Shown one piece after another: positions 6,154-13,049 of a stretch of DNA of 19,686 bases. The notes beneath the pieces are model-generated. The model did no database searches. It was given only the letters and a program-made list of their open reading frames with translations, and was not told the origin of the DNA. The stretch comes from an uncultured bacterium (GTDB taxonomy: Bacteria > Cyanobacteriota > Vampirovibrionia > Gastranaerophilales > Gastranaerophilaceae). The stretch is taken from NCBI GenBank assembly GCA_900551675.1, contig URXH01000029.1, forward strand, positions 1 to 19,686, written 5' to 3'. Position 1 is the first letter of the stretch, and every line of letters starts with the position of its first letter. The position numbers and the translations under genes are program-made.

Positions 6154-6407
6154 ACAATAGGGTTTAGTTAAGAATTTAAGTATTGTGATATAAGCTCCAT
6201 TAATTTAACCTTGAAATTAAGTTATATTTCCATAAAATTGTGTTTTGAAAATATAACAAATTAGACTGCGGGATTTTGAAATAGGCTGGGGAAAATCAGG
6301 ATGGGACGTTTGAAAAACATTTTGAACAGTGGCAACCCGATTTATACAAAATGTGCTGAAGGGCAGAAAAAAGATTAATAAAAGTTCATAAAAAATTATT
6401 ATATTTA
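6154..6407. other. Intergenic stretch with a possible coding relic
   Basis: Mostly AT-rich with no promoter or terminator I can defend after the pilin-like gene. From 6285 to 6359 one frame reads AGENQDGTFEKHFEQWQPD and ends LYKMC-stop, protein-like in composition but lacking a start. A neighbouring frame just upstream reads DFEIGWGKSGWD before a stop. Together they look like the frameshifted C-terminal end of a lost gene. Confidence 0.3.
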
Positions 6408-6436
6408 TTGCAACGTTATAAAAAAAGTGGTAAAAT
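6408..6436 (+). promoter_or_regulatory. Promoter giving an apparently leaderless mRNA
   Basis: TTGCAA (6408-6413), a 17-base spacer and TAAAAT (6431-6436). The seventh base after the -10 box is the A of the ATG at 6443, and no Shine-Dalgarno sequence precedes it. Confidence 0.6.
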
Positions 6437-6442
6437 ATATAT

Positions 6443-7072
6443 ATGGTTTTAGCGTCTCTTTTATTATTCGTTGTTATTCTGCTGTGTTCGCTTATTATTT
6501 ATCTTTTCTGCAAAAGAGTAATTTATAAGCTCAACAAGCGTGTTCTGGCACGTAACATTGCAATTTTGAAAAACTCTAAGGAGCTTGCAGATTATGACAA
6601 TTTGTCGGATGACGAGATTAGAGAAAAACTGATTATTCCATTTTTTCTTGTACTGGGATATAACACGTTTGACAGGCGGGAATTTGTAAGAACGCAGAGG
6701 AGAGCATCTGTCGAGCCCGATTATATTACAAAAAAATGGGATAACAGCAGACTTTGCAAACGTTCTTTGTATATAAAATTTGAAAAATTTGCGGACAGTG
6801 CTGTTGATGTTAAACATAAGACATATAAAGATAACAAAATGCAGGGCGTTAATATTGATGAATTAATGAATAAACTGTATTTTAACGGAGAATATTATGT
6901 TTTAACAAACGGGTATTTGTATTTGTTTTTCAGTAAGCATTATGTTTCCGGCAGTGAAAAATTTGAATTCTGCTTTAACGTAAAGAGTTTTTCAAAAGCA
7001 GATATCGCTCATCTCGCATATTTTACAAAGCAGTATATGTTTCTGGAAATCTCTGATGTTTACAGAGTATGA
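6443..7072 (+). CDS. Membrane-anchored protein with type I restriction HsdR-N-like (PD-(D/E)XK-type) domain
   Basis: The 209-aa protein starts with one hydrophobic helix (residues 2-22, LASLLLFVVILLCSLIIYLF) followed by basic residues, so the rest probably faces the cytoplasm. Residues 55-95 (SDDEIREKLIIPFFLVLGY, then PDYI) match the start of the HsdR-N / restriction-enzyme-R-like domain, whose usual form is E...LI.PLL..LGY...PDY. P92-D93 and D122-V123-K124 could supply the PD...DxK nuclease core, and YYVLTNGYLYLFF (151-163) corresponds to the family's 'vvLTNG..w.ly' strand. The usual acidic residue before xK is Glu; here it is Asp. No helicase, methylase or specificity subunit is nearby, so this is not a complete restriction system. 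It may be an orphan membrane-bound nuclease or a non-catalytic relative. ATG 6443 coincides with the predicted transcription start. Confidence 0.7.
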   Translation: MVLASLLLFVVILLCSLIIYLFCKRVIYKLNKRVLARNIAILKNSKELADYDNLSDDEIREKLIIPFFLVLGYNTFDRREFVRTQRRASVEPDYITKKWDNSRLCKRSLYIKFEKFADSAVDVKHKTYKDNKMQGVNIDELMNKLYFNGEYYVLTNGYLYLFFSKHYVSGSEKFEFCFNVKSFSKADIAHLAYFTKQYMFLEISDVYRV

Positions 7073-7121
7073 TTTTGTTATGGAACATTAATATTATTCT
7101 GATTAATATTATGTAAAGATA

Positions 7122-7150
7122 TTGGTAATTAAATATTTATTGAGTATAAT
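7122..7150 (+). promoter_or_regulatory. Promoter of the pxpA-like gene
   Basis: TTGGTA (7122-7127), a 17-base spacer and TATAAT (7145-7150), with transcription starting near 7157. This rules out translation from the upstream in-frame TTG at 7122 and points to the ATGs at 7182/7188. Confidence 0.7.
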
Positions 7151-7187
7151 TATCTCATTACAGTATATTTTAGTAAGAAAGATGATT

Positions 7188-7982
7188 ATGCAGGAAAATT
7201 TTGAAAGAAAAACAATAAAAAACATAGATTTTAATATAGATTTGGCTCAGAGTTTCGGCATTTATAAAAACAAGTCAGAATTTGATTTGCTTGATTATGC
7301 AAGCTCTGTTAATATATCATGCGGATTCCATTCAGGTGATCCGCTAACGATACGTGATGCTTTATTAAGAGCAAAAGAAAAAAATGTCGTAGTCGGGGCT
7401 CATATCGGATTTGATGATATTCAGGGGTTTGGCTACCGCGATATGGATTTGGATGAAGATGAGATTGAAGCTGTTGTTATTTATCAGGTGGGTGCTTTAA
7501 TGTCTTTTGCCAAAACTTTCAATATGGAAATAGAGCATGTACGTCCGCACGGTGCCATGTATAAAAGATGTGCATCAGATTTTGCTTTTGCCTGTTCTGT
7601 TGCAAAAGCTGTTCAAAAGTGTTCAAAATGGCTTGTTTACTACGGTGCTGCAGGCGAAATTACAGAAAAAACTGGTGAACTTATAAACATACCTGTTGCG
7701 CAGGAAATTTGTCTTGAAAAAATGTATAATGTTGACGGAACCGTTAATACTATAGCTAAAGACTGTGAAAATACAGAAATGGAAATATCACGCTTAAAAC
7801 AACTGCTTTCATCTTCTCAGGTTTCTAACATAGAAGGCGGAAAAACTGTTGTTACAGCTGATACAATTCATTTTACAAACAGACTTTCTAACTCTCTTGA
7901 GTTGATAAAACAGGCGTATGATGTTATTAAACCTGTTCCTGTTAATTATAAAAATGCATGTTTGTCAGGCTGGGTAGAATAA
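7188..7982 (+). CDS. Diverged PxpA / LamB-YcsF family protein (5-oxoprolinase subunit A-like)
   Basis: The protein (264 aa) belongs to the LamB/YcsF family. PxpA works with PxpB and PxpC to open 5-oxoproline to glutamate using ATP. Recognisable blocks are DFNIDLAQSFG (family DLNxDxGExFG), NISCGFHSGDP, VVVGAHIGFDD with GFGYRDM, and HVRPHGAMYK. Several conserved positions are changed: GE in the first block is AQ, the Pro of GAHPG is Ile, and the C-terminal family motif resembling CVHGD is VTADT. Catalytic activity is therefore uncertain. No pxpB or pxpC lies in the window. ATG 7188 is chosen because AAGAAAG sits 6 bases upstream; ATG 7182 is possible. yvcK follows after 33 bases on the same strand and is probably co-transcribed. 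Confidence 0.8.
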   Translation: MQENFERKTIKNIDFNIDLAQSFGIYKNKSEFDLLDYASSVNISCGFHSGDPLTIRDALLRAKEKNVVVGAHIGFDDIQGFGYRDMDLDEDEIEAVVIYQVGALMSFAKTFNMEIEHVRPHGAMYKRCASDFAFACSVAKAVQKCSKWLVYYGAAGEITEKTGELINIPVAQEICLEKMYNVDGTVNTIAKDCENTEMEISRLKQLLSSSQVSNIEGGKTVVTADTIHFTNRLSNSLELIKQAYDVIKPVPVNYKNACLSGWVE

Positions 7983-8015
7983 TTTAAGAATATAACAAGG
8001 ATAGATTATAAGACG

Positions 8016-9371
8016 ATGAAAGATTTTAGAAAAAACGTAAAATTCCCCGAAGATGTAAGATGGCTGATGCCGGGTTTGCAGGTAAAAAGATGGTTTGCAC
8101 TGATTTTTCTCGGTGCTGTTTTAATGACATTCGGCGTTTTGATTTTATTTGATATAAAACCTGTATTTTATACTATGGAATTCATTCGTAAAATTGCAAT
8201 GACAGTTTCAACAGAATGGATTGCATTTGCGGCAGTAATGTTTGGAGCAGGTATATTTTTTAAAGGCTGGCAAAAAACAAATTTGTCAATCCTTGACGGA
8301 AGTGATAACCAATCTTTACTGGAAAATCTCTATAGAAGAAGAAAACTTAACAGAGGCCCGAAAATAGTAGCAGTGGGAGGCGGAACAGGTCTTTCAATGC
8401 TTTTAAGAGGGATTAAAAATATTACAAACAACGTAACGGCAGTTGTAACTGTCGGTGATGACGGCGGAAGCTCGGGAAGACTTAGAGAGGAAATGGGGGT
8501 TCTCCCGCCCGGTGATATAAGAAATTGTATTGCTGCGCTCGCTGACGATGAAGATCTTGTTACAAAGTTGTTCCAGTACAGGTTTAAAACAGGTGAAGGA
8601 CTTGAAGGCCACAGCTTCGGCAACTTGTTTTTGACGGCACTTTGTGCAATTACAGGAGATATGGTTCGTGCAGTTAAGGAATCTTCCAATGTTTTATCCA
8701 TACGCGGGCGTGTTTTGCCTTCTACTCTTGATGATATGAAACTTGTCGCAGAAATGCAGGACGGAAGAATTATTCACGGGGAGTCAAATATCCCTGAGGC
8801 TCATGGAAAAATTAAACGCTTATTTACAGATCCGCAAGACTGCAAAGCTTTGCCCGATGTAATTTCTGCAATCCGCGATGCAGAATTGATAATTCTCGGA
8901 CCGGGAAGTTTATACACAAGTGTTATACCTAACCTTTTAATAAGAGAAATTGCTCATGAAATTGCTAAATCAAGTGCTAAAAAAATATATGTCTGCAATA
9001 TTATGACTCAACCGGGAGAAACTGACGGCTACAGTGTTTGTGATCATATTAACGCTATAATGAAACATGCGGGAAGTAAAAATGTTATAGATGCTGTTCT
9101 TGTTAATGATTTTATGCCTTCAAATTTAGCAAAAAAATACCAGATTGCGGGTTCATATCCTGTTAAACTGGATTTTGAGAATTTGAAAAAGCTCGGCGTA
9201 AAACTTGTTACGCGTAAACTGATCGAAGACAGCAAAGAAGGACTTGTCAGACACAGTTCACATCGTGTTGCAAGAGCCATTTATTACTGGTTCAGAAAAG
9301 AACATAAAAATGAAAAAGGAATTTTCCCAAATTCACATAAAGAAAATGAAAAACAAGGCTGTAATGTGTAA
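8016..9371 (+). CDS. yvcK: YvcK/CofD-like protein (gluconeogenesis factor family) with N-terminal membrane anchor
   Basis: A 451-aa protein of the CofD/YvcK superfamily. YvcK proteins bind UDP-sugars, affect cell-wall precursor supply and are needed for growth on gluconeogenic carbon sources. Two hydrophobic helices at about 26-45 and 66-82 precede the catalytic-like core, so the protein is membrane-anchored, unlike the soluble Bacillus YvcK; cyanobacterial homologues share this arrangement. Core motifs: VAVGGGTGLS (118-127), then TVGDDGGSSGRLR, LPPGDIRNC, GHSFGNLFL, LGPGSLYTSV and NIMTQPGETDGY. All are strongly conserved in YvcK. The ribosome site (AAGGA) is rather far, 14 bases, from the ATG. 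The stop and the panB ATG share one base, so panB is translationally coupled. Confidence 0.92.
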   Translation: MKDFRKNVKFPEDVRWLMPGLQVKRWFALIFLGAVLMTFGVLILFDIKPVFYTMEFIRKIAMTVSTEWIAFAAVMFGAGIFFKGWQKTNLSILDGSDNQSLLENLYRRRKLNRGPKIVAVGGGTGLSMLLRGIKNITNNVTAVVTVGDDGGSSGRLREEMGVLPPGDIRNCIAALADDEDLVTKLFQYRFKTGEGLEGHSFGNLFLTALCAITGDMVRAVKESSNVLSIRGRVLPSTLDDMKLVAEMQDGRIIHGESNIPEAHGKIKRLFTDPQDCKALPDVISAIRDAELIILGPGSLYTSVIPNLLIREIAHEIAKSSAKKIYVCNIMTQPGETDGYSVCDHINAIMKHAGSKNVIDAVLVNDFMPSNLAKKYQIAGSYPVKLDFENLKKLGVKLVTRKLIEDSKEGLVRHSSHRVARAIYYWFRKEHKNEKGIFPNSHKENEKQGCNV

Positions 9372-10171
9372 TGTTTAAAAAAGTTACTGTTAATACAATT
9401 CGTAAATACAAAGAAAATAATGAAAAATTTTCGGTTTTAACGGCTTATGATTATTCAACCGCTAAATATATAGATGACGCAGGAATTGATATTGTATTAA
9501 TCGGCGACAGTCTTGCGATGGTAGCTTTAGGGTATGATACAACTCATAGTGTGGGCGTTGATGAGATGAAAATTTTTACCCGTGCGGTTGCAAAAGGGGT
9601 TGAGCACGCAATGGTTGTTACTGATATGCCTTTTTTAAGCTATCATACTGATATTGCCTCTGCCGTAATGAATTGCGGTTTGATGATAAAAGAGGGAGCT
9701 AATGCCGTAAAAATAGAAGGTTTTAGCGATTATATATTAAATGTAATAAGACGTTTAACTGAAACCGGAATTCCTGTTATGGGACATTTAGGTTTCACTC
9801 CTCAATTTATAAATACTCTGGGCGGTTATAAAATTCAGGGGAAAACTCAAGTAGCTGCAGATGAAATTTTACGTCAGGCAAAAGAATTGGAAAAAGCAGG
9901 CGTATTTTCGATAGTTCTTGAGATGGTTCCGCAGGAGAGTGCAAAATATATTACAAAAGGTTTAACTGTTCCGACAATTTCGTGCGGGGCAGGAAAATAT
10001 TGTGATGCTCAGGTGCTTGTATCTGATGATGTTTTTGGTAAATTTTCTGACTTTAAACCGAAATTCGCAAGAAAATACGGAGATATGAAATCATTAATAT
10101 TTAACTGTGCAAAACAATTTAATGATGATGTAAAATCAGGGAAATTCCCCTGCGAGCAAGAAGTTTTTTAA
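9371..10171 (+). CDS. panB: 3-methyl-2-oxobutanoate hydroxymethyltransferase PanB
   Basis: The first committed enzyme of pantothenate (vitamin B5) synthesis: it transfers a hydroxymethyl group from methylene-tetrahydrofolate to ketoisovalerate to make ketopantoate. The 266-aa protein has the normal length and all the landmark motifs. These are LTAYDYSTAK, the metal-binding D46 in LIGDSLAMV, D85 in VVTDMPF, E116 in AVKIEG, GHLGFTPQ, and the catalytic Glu in VLEMVPQE. Cytosolic (beta/alpha)8 barrel. It begins on the last base of yvcK (TAATG overlap) with no separate ribosome site, so translation depends on yvcK. panC is not adjacent: a gene on the opposite strand lies between them. Confidence 0.96.
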   Translation: MFKKVTVNTIRKYKENNEKFSVLTAYDYSTAKYIDDAGIDIVLIGDSLAMVALGYDTTHSVGVDEMKIFTRAVAKGVEHAMVVTDMPFLSYHTDIASAVMNCGLMIKEGANAVKIEGFSDYILNVIRRLTETGIPVMGHLGFTPQFINTLGGYKIQGKTQVAADEILRQAKELEKAGVFSIVLEMVPQESAKYITKGLTVPTISCGAGKYCDAQVLVSDDVFGKFSDFKPKFARKYGDMKSLIFNCAKQFNDDVKSGKFPCEQEVF

Positions 10172-10180
10172 AAACTTCTT
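10158..10180. terminator. Palindrome between convergent panB and acetyltransferase-like genes
   Basis: An 11-bp AT-rich stem (AAGAAGTTTTT with AAAAACTTCTT) covers the panB stop codon and ends one base before the stop of the convergent gene. It is well placed to end both transcripts, but no T run follows it in either direction, so termination strength is doubtful. Confidence 0.4.
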
Positions 10181-10822
10181 CTATCCTATATCTGTCAGTT
10201 TTTTTTGAAGATCCGTAAATTTACTGCTTTTATATGTCTTTACTTTATAATTTGGCAACGATTCGATATGTTTGAGAACTTGTGGCATATCAGGTGCGTC
10301 AACAGTATATATTTTGGTGCAGTCTTTCGGGCGTACAAATCCTAATTTTTTTGCAAATCTTTTCATTGCTTCTGTCATTTGTTCCGTCGGAATTATTAAG
10401 GAGCTGTCTTTAAGTTTTTGAGTTTCTCTGAGTATTGTATTTAATAACCCTTGTCTTGCTGCTCCTTTGCTCCATGAAGCCATTCCTTTAACAGTCATAT
10501 CGCCTTCAAATTCTGCATTAATAATGCCTGTGATTTTTTTATCATTTTCAACACTTATCAGAACTTTTGATGTATAATCATTTTTTGATGTTTTATAAGC
10601 TTTTTTTAAAGCATCTATTATTATAAATTTAGGTAATTTATCTCCGATTTGTACTGTGTCTGAAGGAAGTGATGCATATTGTGCCGACTCAATAAAATTT
10701 TTTATAAAATTCTCATCTCTGCTGTCCAAGCTGTAAATATCAATTTTTTTTAAAGGTGTTTTAATTGTTTGTAATTTTATTCCGTTAAAATTTGTTTTGC
10801 TGTCTATATTGTTAATTTTCAT
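10181..10822 (-). CDS. Uncharacterised protein with GNAT acetyltransferase-like features (213 aa)
   Basis: ATG 10822 has GGAG 6 bases upstream and a TATAAT box (10858-10853) on the minus strand. The N-terminal 16 residues (MKINNIDSKTNFNGIK) are polar. The middle looks like a GNAT fold: KVLISVENDKKITGIINAE would be the central strands, the stretch SKGAARQGLLNTILRETQKL would be the acetyl-CoA-binding turn and helix (in place of the usual R/QxxGxG/A), and MTEAMKRFAKKLGF the C-terminal 'F..k.GF' helix typical of GNATs. The motif is degenerate, so activity and substrate are unknown. The tail is basic and coiled. It is the only gene on this strand between panB and panC and has its own promoter. Moderate confidence in the fold, none in the function. 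Confidence 0.7.
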   Translation of the reverse strand: MKINNIDSKTNFNGIKLQTIKTPLKKIDIYSLDSRDENFIKNFIESAQYASLPSDTVQIGDKLPKFIIIDALKKAYKTSKNDYTSKVLISVENDKKITGIINAEFEGDMTVKGMASWSKGAARQGLLNTILRETQKLKDSSLIIPTEQMTEAMKRFAKKLGFVRPKDCTKIYTVDAPDMPQVLKHIESLPNYKVKTYKSSKFTDLQKKLTDIG

Positions 10823-10904
10823 TTTTTCTCCATACTAATCTAAAATTGTCTTATTATACAAAAATCCAAGCAAAAAAATTTTTGTCATTAAAGTTAGTTT
10901 TTTA

Positions 10905-10913
10905 TGTTATAAT
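10905..10913 (+). promoter_or_regulatory. panC: Extended -10 promoter of panC
   Basis: TGTTATAAT (extended -10, TGnTATAAT) at 10905-10913. A poor -35 (TTGTCA at 10882) is 20 bases away, as is usual for extended -10 promoters. The transcript would begin near 10920, which excludes upstream in-frame starts and supports ATG 10936. Confidence 0.6.
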
Positions 10914-10935
10914 TTTTCCGAAAGAGAGTGATAAT

Positions 10936-11790
10936 ATGTTGTTACATACAATAGCAGAAGTAAAAGAAAAAGTAAATGAGTGGAAAAAACAGGGAGTTAC
11001 AGTAGGGCTTGTACCTACAATGGGTGCTTTGCATAAAGGACATTTAAGCCTAATTAAAAAAAGTGTTGAAAAATGTGATAAAACGGTTGTATCTGTTTTT
11101 GTGAATCCTATTCAGTTCTGTCCTGGTGAAGATTTAGACAAATACCCCAGAACTCTTGAGGCAGATGAAAAACTATGTAATGATGCAGGAGTTGATATTG
11201 TATTTGCTCCTTCGCCTGCTGAAATGTATCCTGATGCGCAGATGCTGAGTAATGATTTTTTAACATACGTTATTCCTCCGTTTTTCTATACAAACAAATT
11301 GTGCGGGAAATCTCGTGTCGGCCATTTTGATGGAGTTTGTACCGTTGTAAATAAATTATTTAATATTGTTCAGCCTGATTTTGCATTTTTTGGAGAAAAA
11401 GACAGGCAGCAATTGATCATTCTAAAGAAAATGGTTAAGGATTTAAACATCCCTGTTGAAATTATTCCCTGTCCGATAGTAAGAGAAGAAAGCGGATTAG
11501 CCTTATCTTCAAGAAATAAATATCTGTCGGAAGAGGATAAGGTTCAGGCTCTTGCATTGAGTAAAATTTTATTTAATATAAAAGCATGCTATAATAAAGG
11601 TATAAATGATGTTAAGGCATTAACAGAAACAGCATATTCGTATTTGAATGAAAGTCATTCGCTTGAATATCTTGAATTCAGAGATGCAGATAATCTGGAA
11701 GAAAAACAAACAGCTGATGATAATACCATAGTATTTATCGCTTTGAAAATAAAAGATGTAAGGTTAATTGATAATATAGCGTTGGCATGA
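10936..11790 (+). CDS. panC: Pantothenate synthetase PanC
   Basis: The last enzyme of pantothenate synthesis: it activates pantoate with ATP and joins it to beta-alanine. The 284-aa protein shows the full nucleotidyltransferase pattern: VPTMGALHKGHLSL with H33-x-G-H36, SVFVNPIQF, FFGEKDRQQ, and PIVREESGLALSSRN, which holds the KMSKS-like SSRN loop. ATG 10936 is preferred to an in-frame start 90 bases upstream because the predicted transcript begins at about 10920. GAGAG is 7 bases before it, and the extra N-terminal residues match nothing in the family. The protein is soluble. The next gene starts 6 bases after the stop and uses a ribosome site overlapping the panC stop, so the two form an operon. 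Confidence 0.95.
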   Translation: MLLHTIAEVKEKVNEWKKQGVTVGLVPTMGALHKGHLSLIKKSVEKCDKTVVSVFVNPIQFCPGEDLDKYPRTLEADEKLCNDAGVDIVFAPSPAEMYPDAQMLSNDFLTYVIPPFFYTNKLCGKSRVGHFDGVCTVVNKLFNIVQPDFAFFGEKDRQQLIILKKMVKDLNIPVEIIPCPIVREESGLALSSRNKYLSEEDKVQALALSKILFNIKACYNKGINDVKALTETAYSYLNESHSLEYLEFRDADNLEEKQTADDNTIVFIALKIKDVRLIDNIALA

Positions 11791-11796
11791 GGATTT

Positions 11797-12720
11797 ATGA
11801 TTCAGATTTATAAATTTATATCGAAACTTATAAACGGATTAATAAATGTATTGTTTGTAATACAGATAACTTTAATGATACTTGTATTTTTAACGGCAAC
11901 TTACTGGTTTTTTAATCTTATTGGTATAACTGTTTTTGATTTTGTTCAGCCTATCGCTAATGTTGTTTCAGATTTTGTAAAAATATTTTATAATCAATCT
12001 GTTAGTGTAGGCGGAGTCTATATTGACGGGTCTTTATTACTTTTTGATATTATAGCAATAGTCATTGTTTTTGTTCTTGCGAAACTGAAATATTACTGTC
12101 ATAGATGGATTGATTCTCTTAAACTTTTGATAGACGGCTGTGAAGAAAAAAGAGAGGAAAAGTTTAATAAGTCGCTTCAAAAAGAGGTTGAAGCCAATAT
12201 AAAAAAATGTAATAATGTCGCGGTTCTTGTTCAATTTACAGCAAAGAACATGATGGTTGATGCATGCTGGGGCGGAGATGCACAGGCCGGTGTAAAAGAA
12301 AAAGAAGAAGAAGCTTTTAAAACATTTTATGCATCTATAAAAAATTTGACAGGGTGCAGATTTGCAAAAACAGGCGATAAAATGCTAATTATGCTTAATA
12401 GTTTTGAAAATGTTGATAATCTTTTGAATTTCATCGAATTGTCAACAAGCAGAATAAAATTGAATATGAGAAAGAAAAAATGGCTTTTAATAAGCTATAT
12501 TGCCGTAGATGTTTTTGATAACAGTACGAATTTTAAAGAAGATGTTTACCCTGTTCTTGAAAAACTTTTGACGTTAAAAATTCAGAATGAACCTGTATGT
12601 CTCGGAAATTTTTGTATGAGATACGAATTATACCCGGAACCGATGTTTAAGCCTTTTTTGAGGGGTGCTTATAATATTGACGGTGAATGCGAAGTATGGT
12701 CATTGGTTAAGAAAAATTAA
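11797..12720 (+). CDS. Membrane protein with degenerate class III cyclase-like C-terminal domain (307 aa)
   Basis: Two transmembrane helices (about 18-39 and 79-97) enclose a probable 40-residue extracytoplasmic loop. A charged linker (EEKREEKFNKSLQKEVEANI) follows, then a C-terminal domain of about 165 residues. Its order recalls class III adenylate/guanylate cyclases. VAVLVQFTAKN (141-151) would be the first strand, FKTFYASIKNLTGCRFAKTGD (175-194) matches the 'G.v.Kt.GD' region, MLIMLNSFENVDNLLNFI matches 'm..F.s...A...A..i', and LLISYIAVDVF the following strand. The metal-binding aspartates (D-I/L-x-G-F-T) are absent, so it is probably not an active cyclase. The end (GECEVWSLVKK) resembles the post-cyclase strand. 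It lies 6 bases after panC with GAGGA over the panC stop. The assignment is pattern-based inference; a sensory or scaffold role is possible. Confidence 0.6.
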   Translation: MIQIYKFISKLINGLINVLFVIQITLMILVFLTATYWFFNLIGITVFDFVQPIANVVSDFVKIFYNQSVSVGGVYIDGSLLLFDIIAIVIVFVLAKLKYYCHRWIDSLKLLIDGCEEKREEKFNKSLQKEVEANIKKCNNVAVLVQFTAKNMMVDACWGGDAQAGVKEKEEEAFKTFYASIKNLTGCRFAKTGDKMLIMLNSFENVDNLLNFIELSTSRIKLNMRKKKWLLISYIAVDVFDNSTNFKEDVYPVLEKLLTLKIQNEPVCLGNFCMRYELYPEPMFKPFLRGAYNIDGECEVWSLVKKN

Positions 12721-12728
12721 CAACCCTA

Positions 12729-12757
12729 TTGATTTTTAAAAGATTTTCGGCTAATAT
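12729..12757 (+). promoter_or_regulatory. Promoter of rplJL
   Basis: TTGATT (12729-12734), a 17-base spacer and TAATAT (12752-12757). The transcript would start near 12764, giving a leader of about 285 bases that contains the G10 run and the L10 leader structure. Confidence 0.6.
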
Positions 12758-12785
12758 AACTTTTGTACAACCGCAGACAGTTAGC

Positions 12786-12795
12786 GGGGGGGGGG
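12786..12795 (+). repeat. Homopolymer of ten G in the rplJ leader
   Basis: The second uninterrupted G10 tract in the window. It lies about 22 bases after the predicted rplJ transcript start and is not in a plus-strand ORF. C-rich stretches at 12843-12846 and 12872-12877 could pair with it. Confidence 0.9.
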
Positions 12796-12883
12796 CAGAA
12801 CATTTTAAGGGCTCCGCTTTAGATAAACCTTATGATGAACTTCCCCAATATAAGTTATAAAAGTTATAACTCTCCCCTTAATA

Positions 12884-12980
12884 TACCAGCTAACCGAGGT
12901 GAAACAGTCGAAATATAAAAAATTGATTTGTTCACTTGTGAGATTTTGCGGTCCGGTATTGGAAAAGCGAAATCTTTTTT
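12884..12980 (+). promoter_or_regulatory. L10-type ribosomal protein leader with attenuator hairpin
   Basis: TACC (12884-12887) and ACCG (12893-12896) pair with GGTA (12955-12958) and CGGT (12949-12952) around an asymmetric internal loop. GTGAA and TTCAC form an inner helix. This is the general shape of the L10 leader bound by ribosomal protein L10. Overlapping its 3' side, AGATTTTGC (12941-12949) pairs over 9 bp with GCGAAATCT (12967-12975) and is followed by six Ts, an intrinsic terminator. The helices share bases around 12949. The likely design is attenuation, in which L10 (with L7/L12) bound to the leader decides whether transcription reaches rplJ. Mechanism inferred from known rplJ leaders. 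Confidence 0.65.
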
Positions 12981-13049
12981 AGTATTCGGAAAGATATAAG
13001 GTCGAGTGATTGTTAAAGCAATCAGTAAATACAAGAAAAGGAAATAATC

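Noticed and set aside
6301..6378. 25-codon ORF MGRLKNILNSGNPIYTKC
   Set aside because: No ribosome site; it is in a different frame from the more protein-like relic in the same stretch.
10846..10935. N-terminal extension of PanC (MSYYTKIQAKK...)
   Set aside because: It lies upstream of the predicted transcript start and matches nothing in the family.
12726..12803. Minus-strand 25-codon ORF through the second G10 tract (MFCPPPANCLRLYKSYISR...)
   Set aside because: The ribosome site is weak and distant, no promoter is visible on that strand, and the region is better explained as the rplJ leader on the plus strand.
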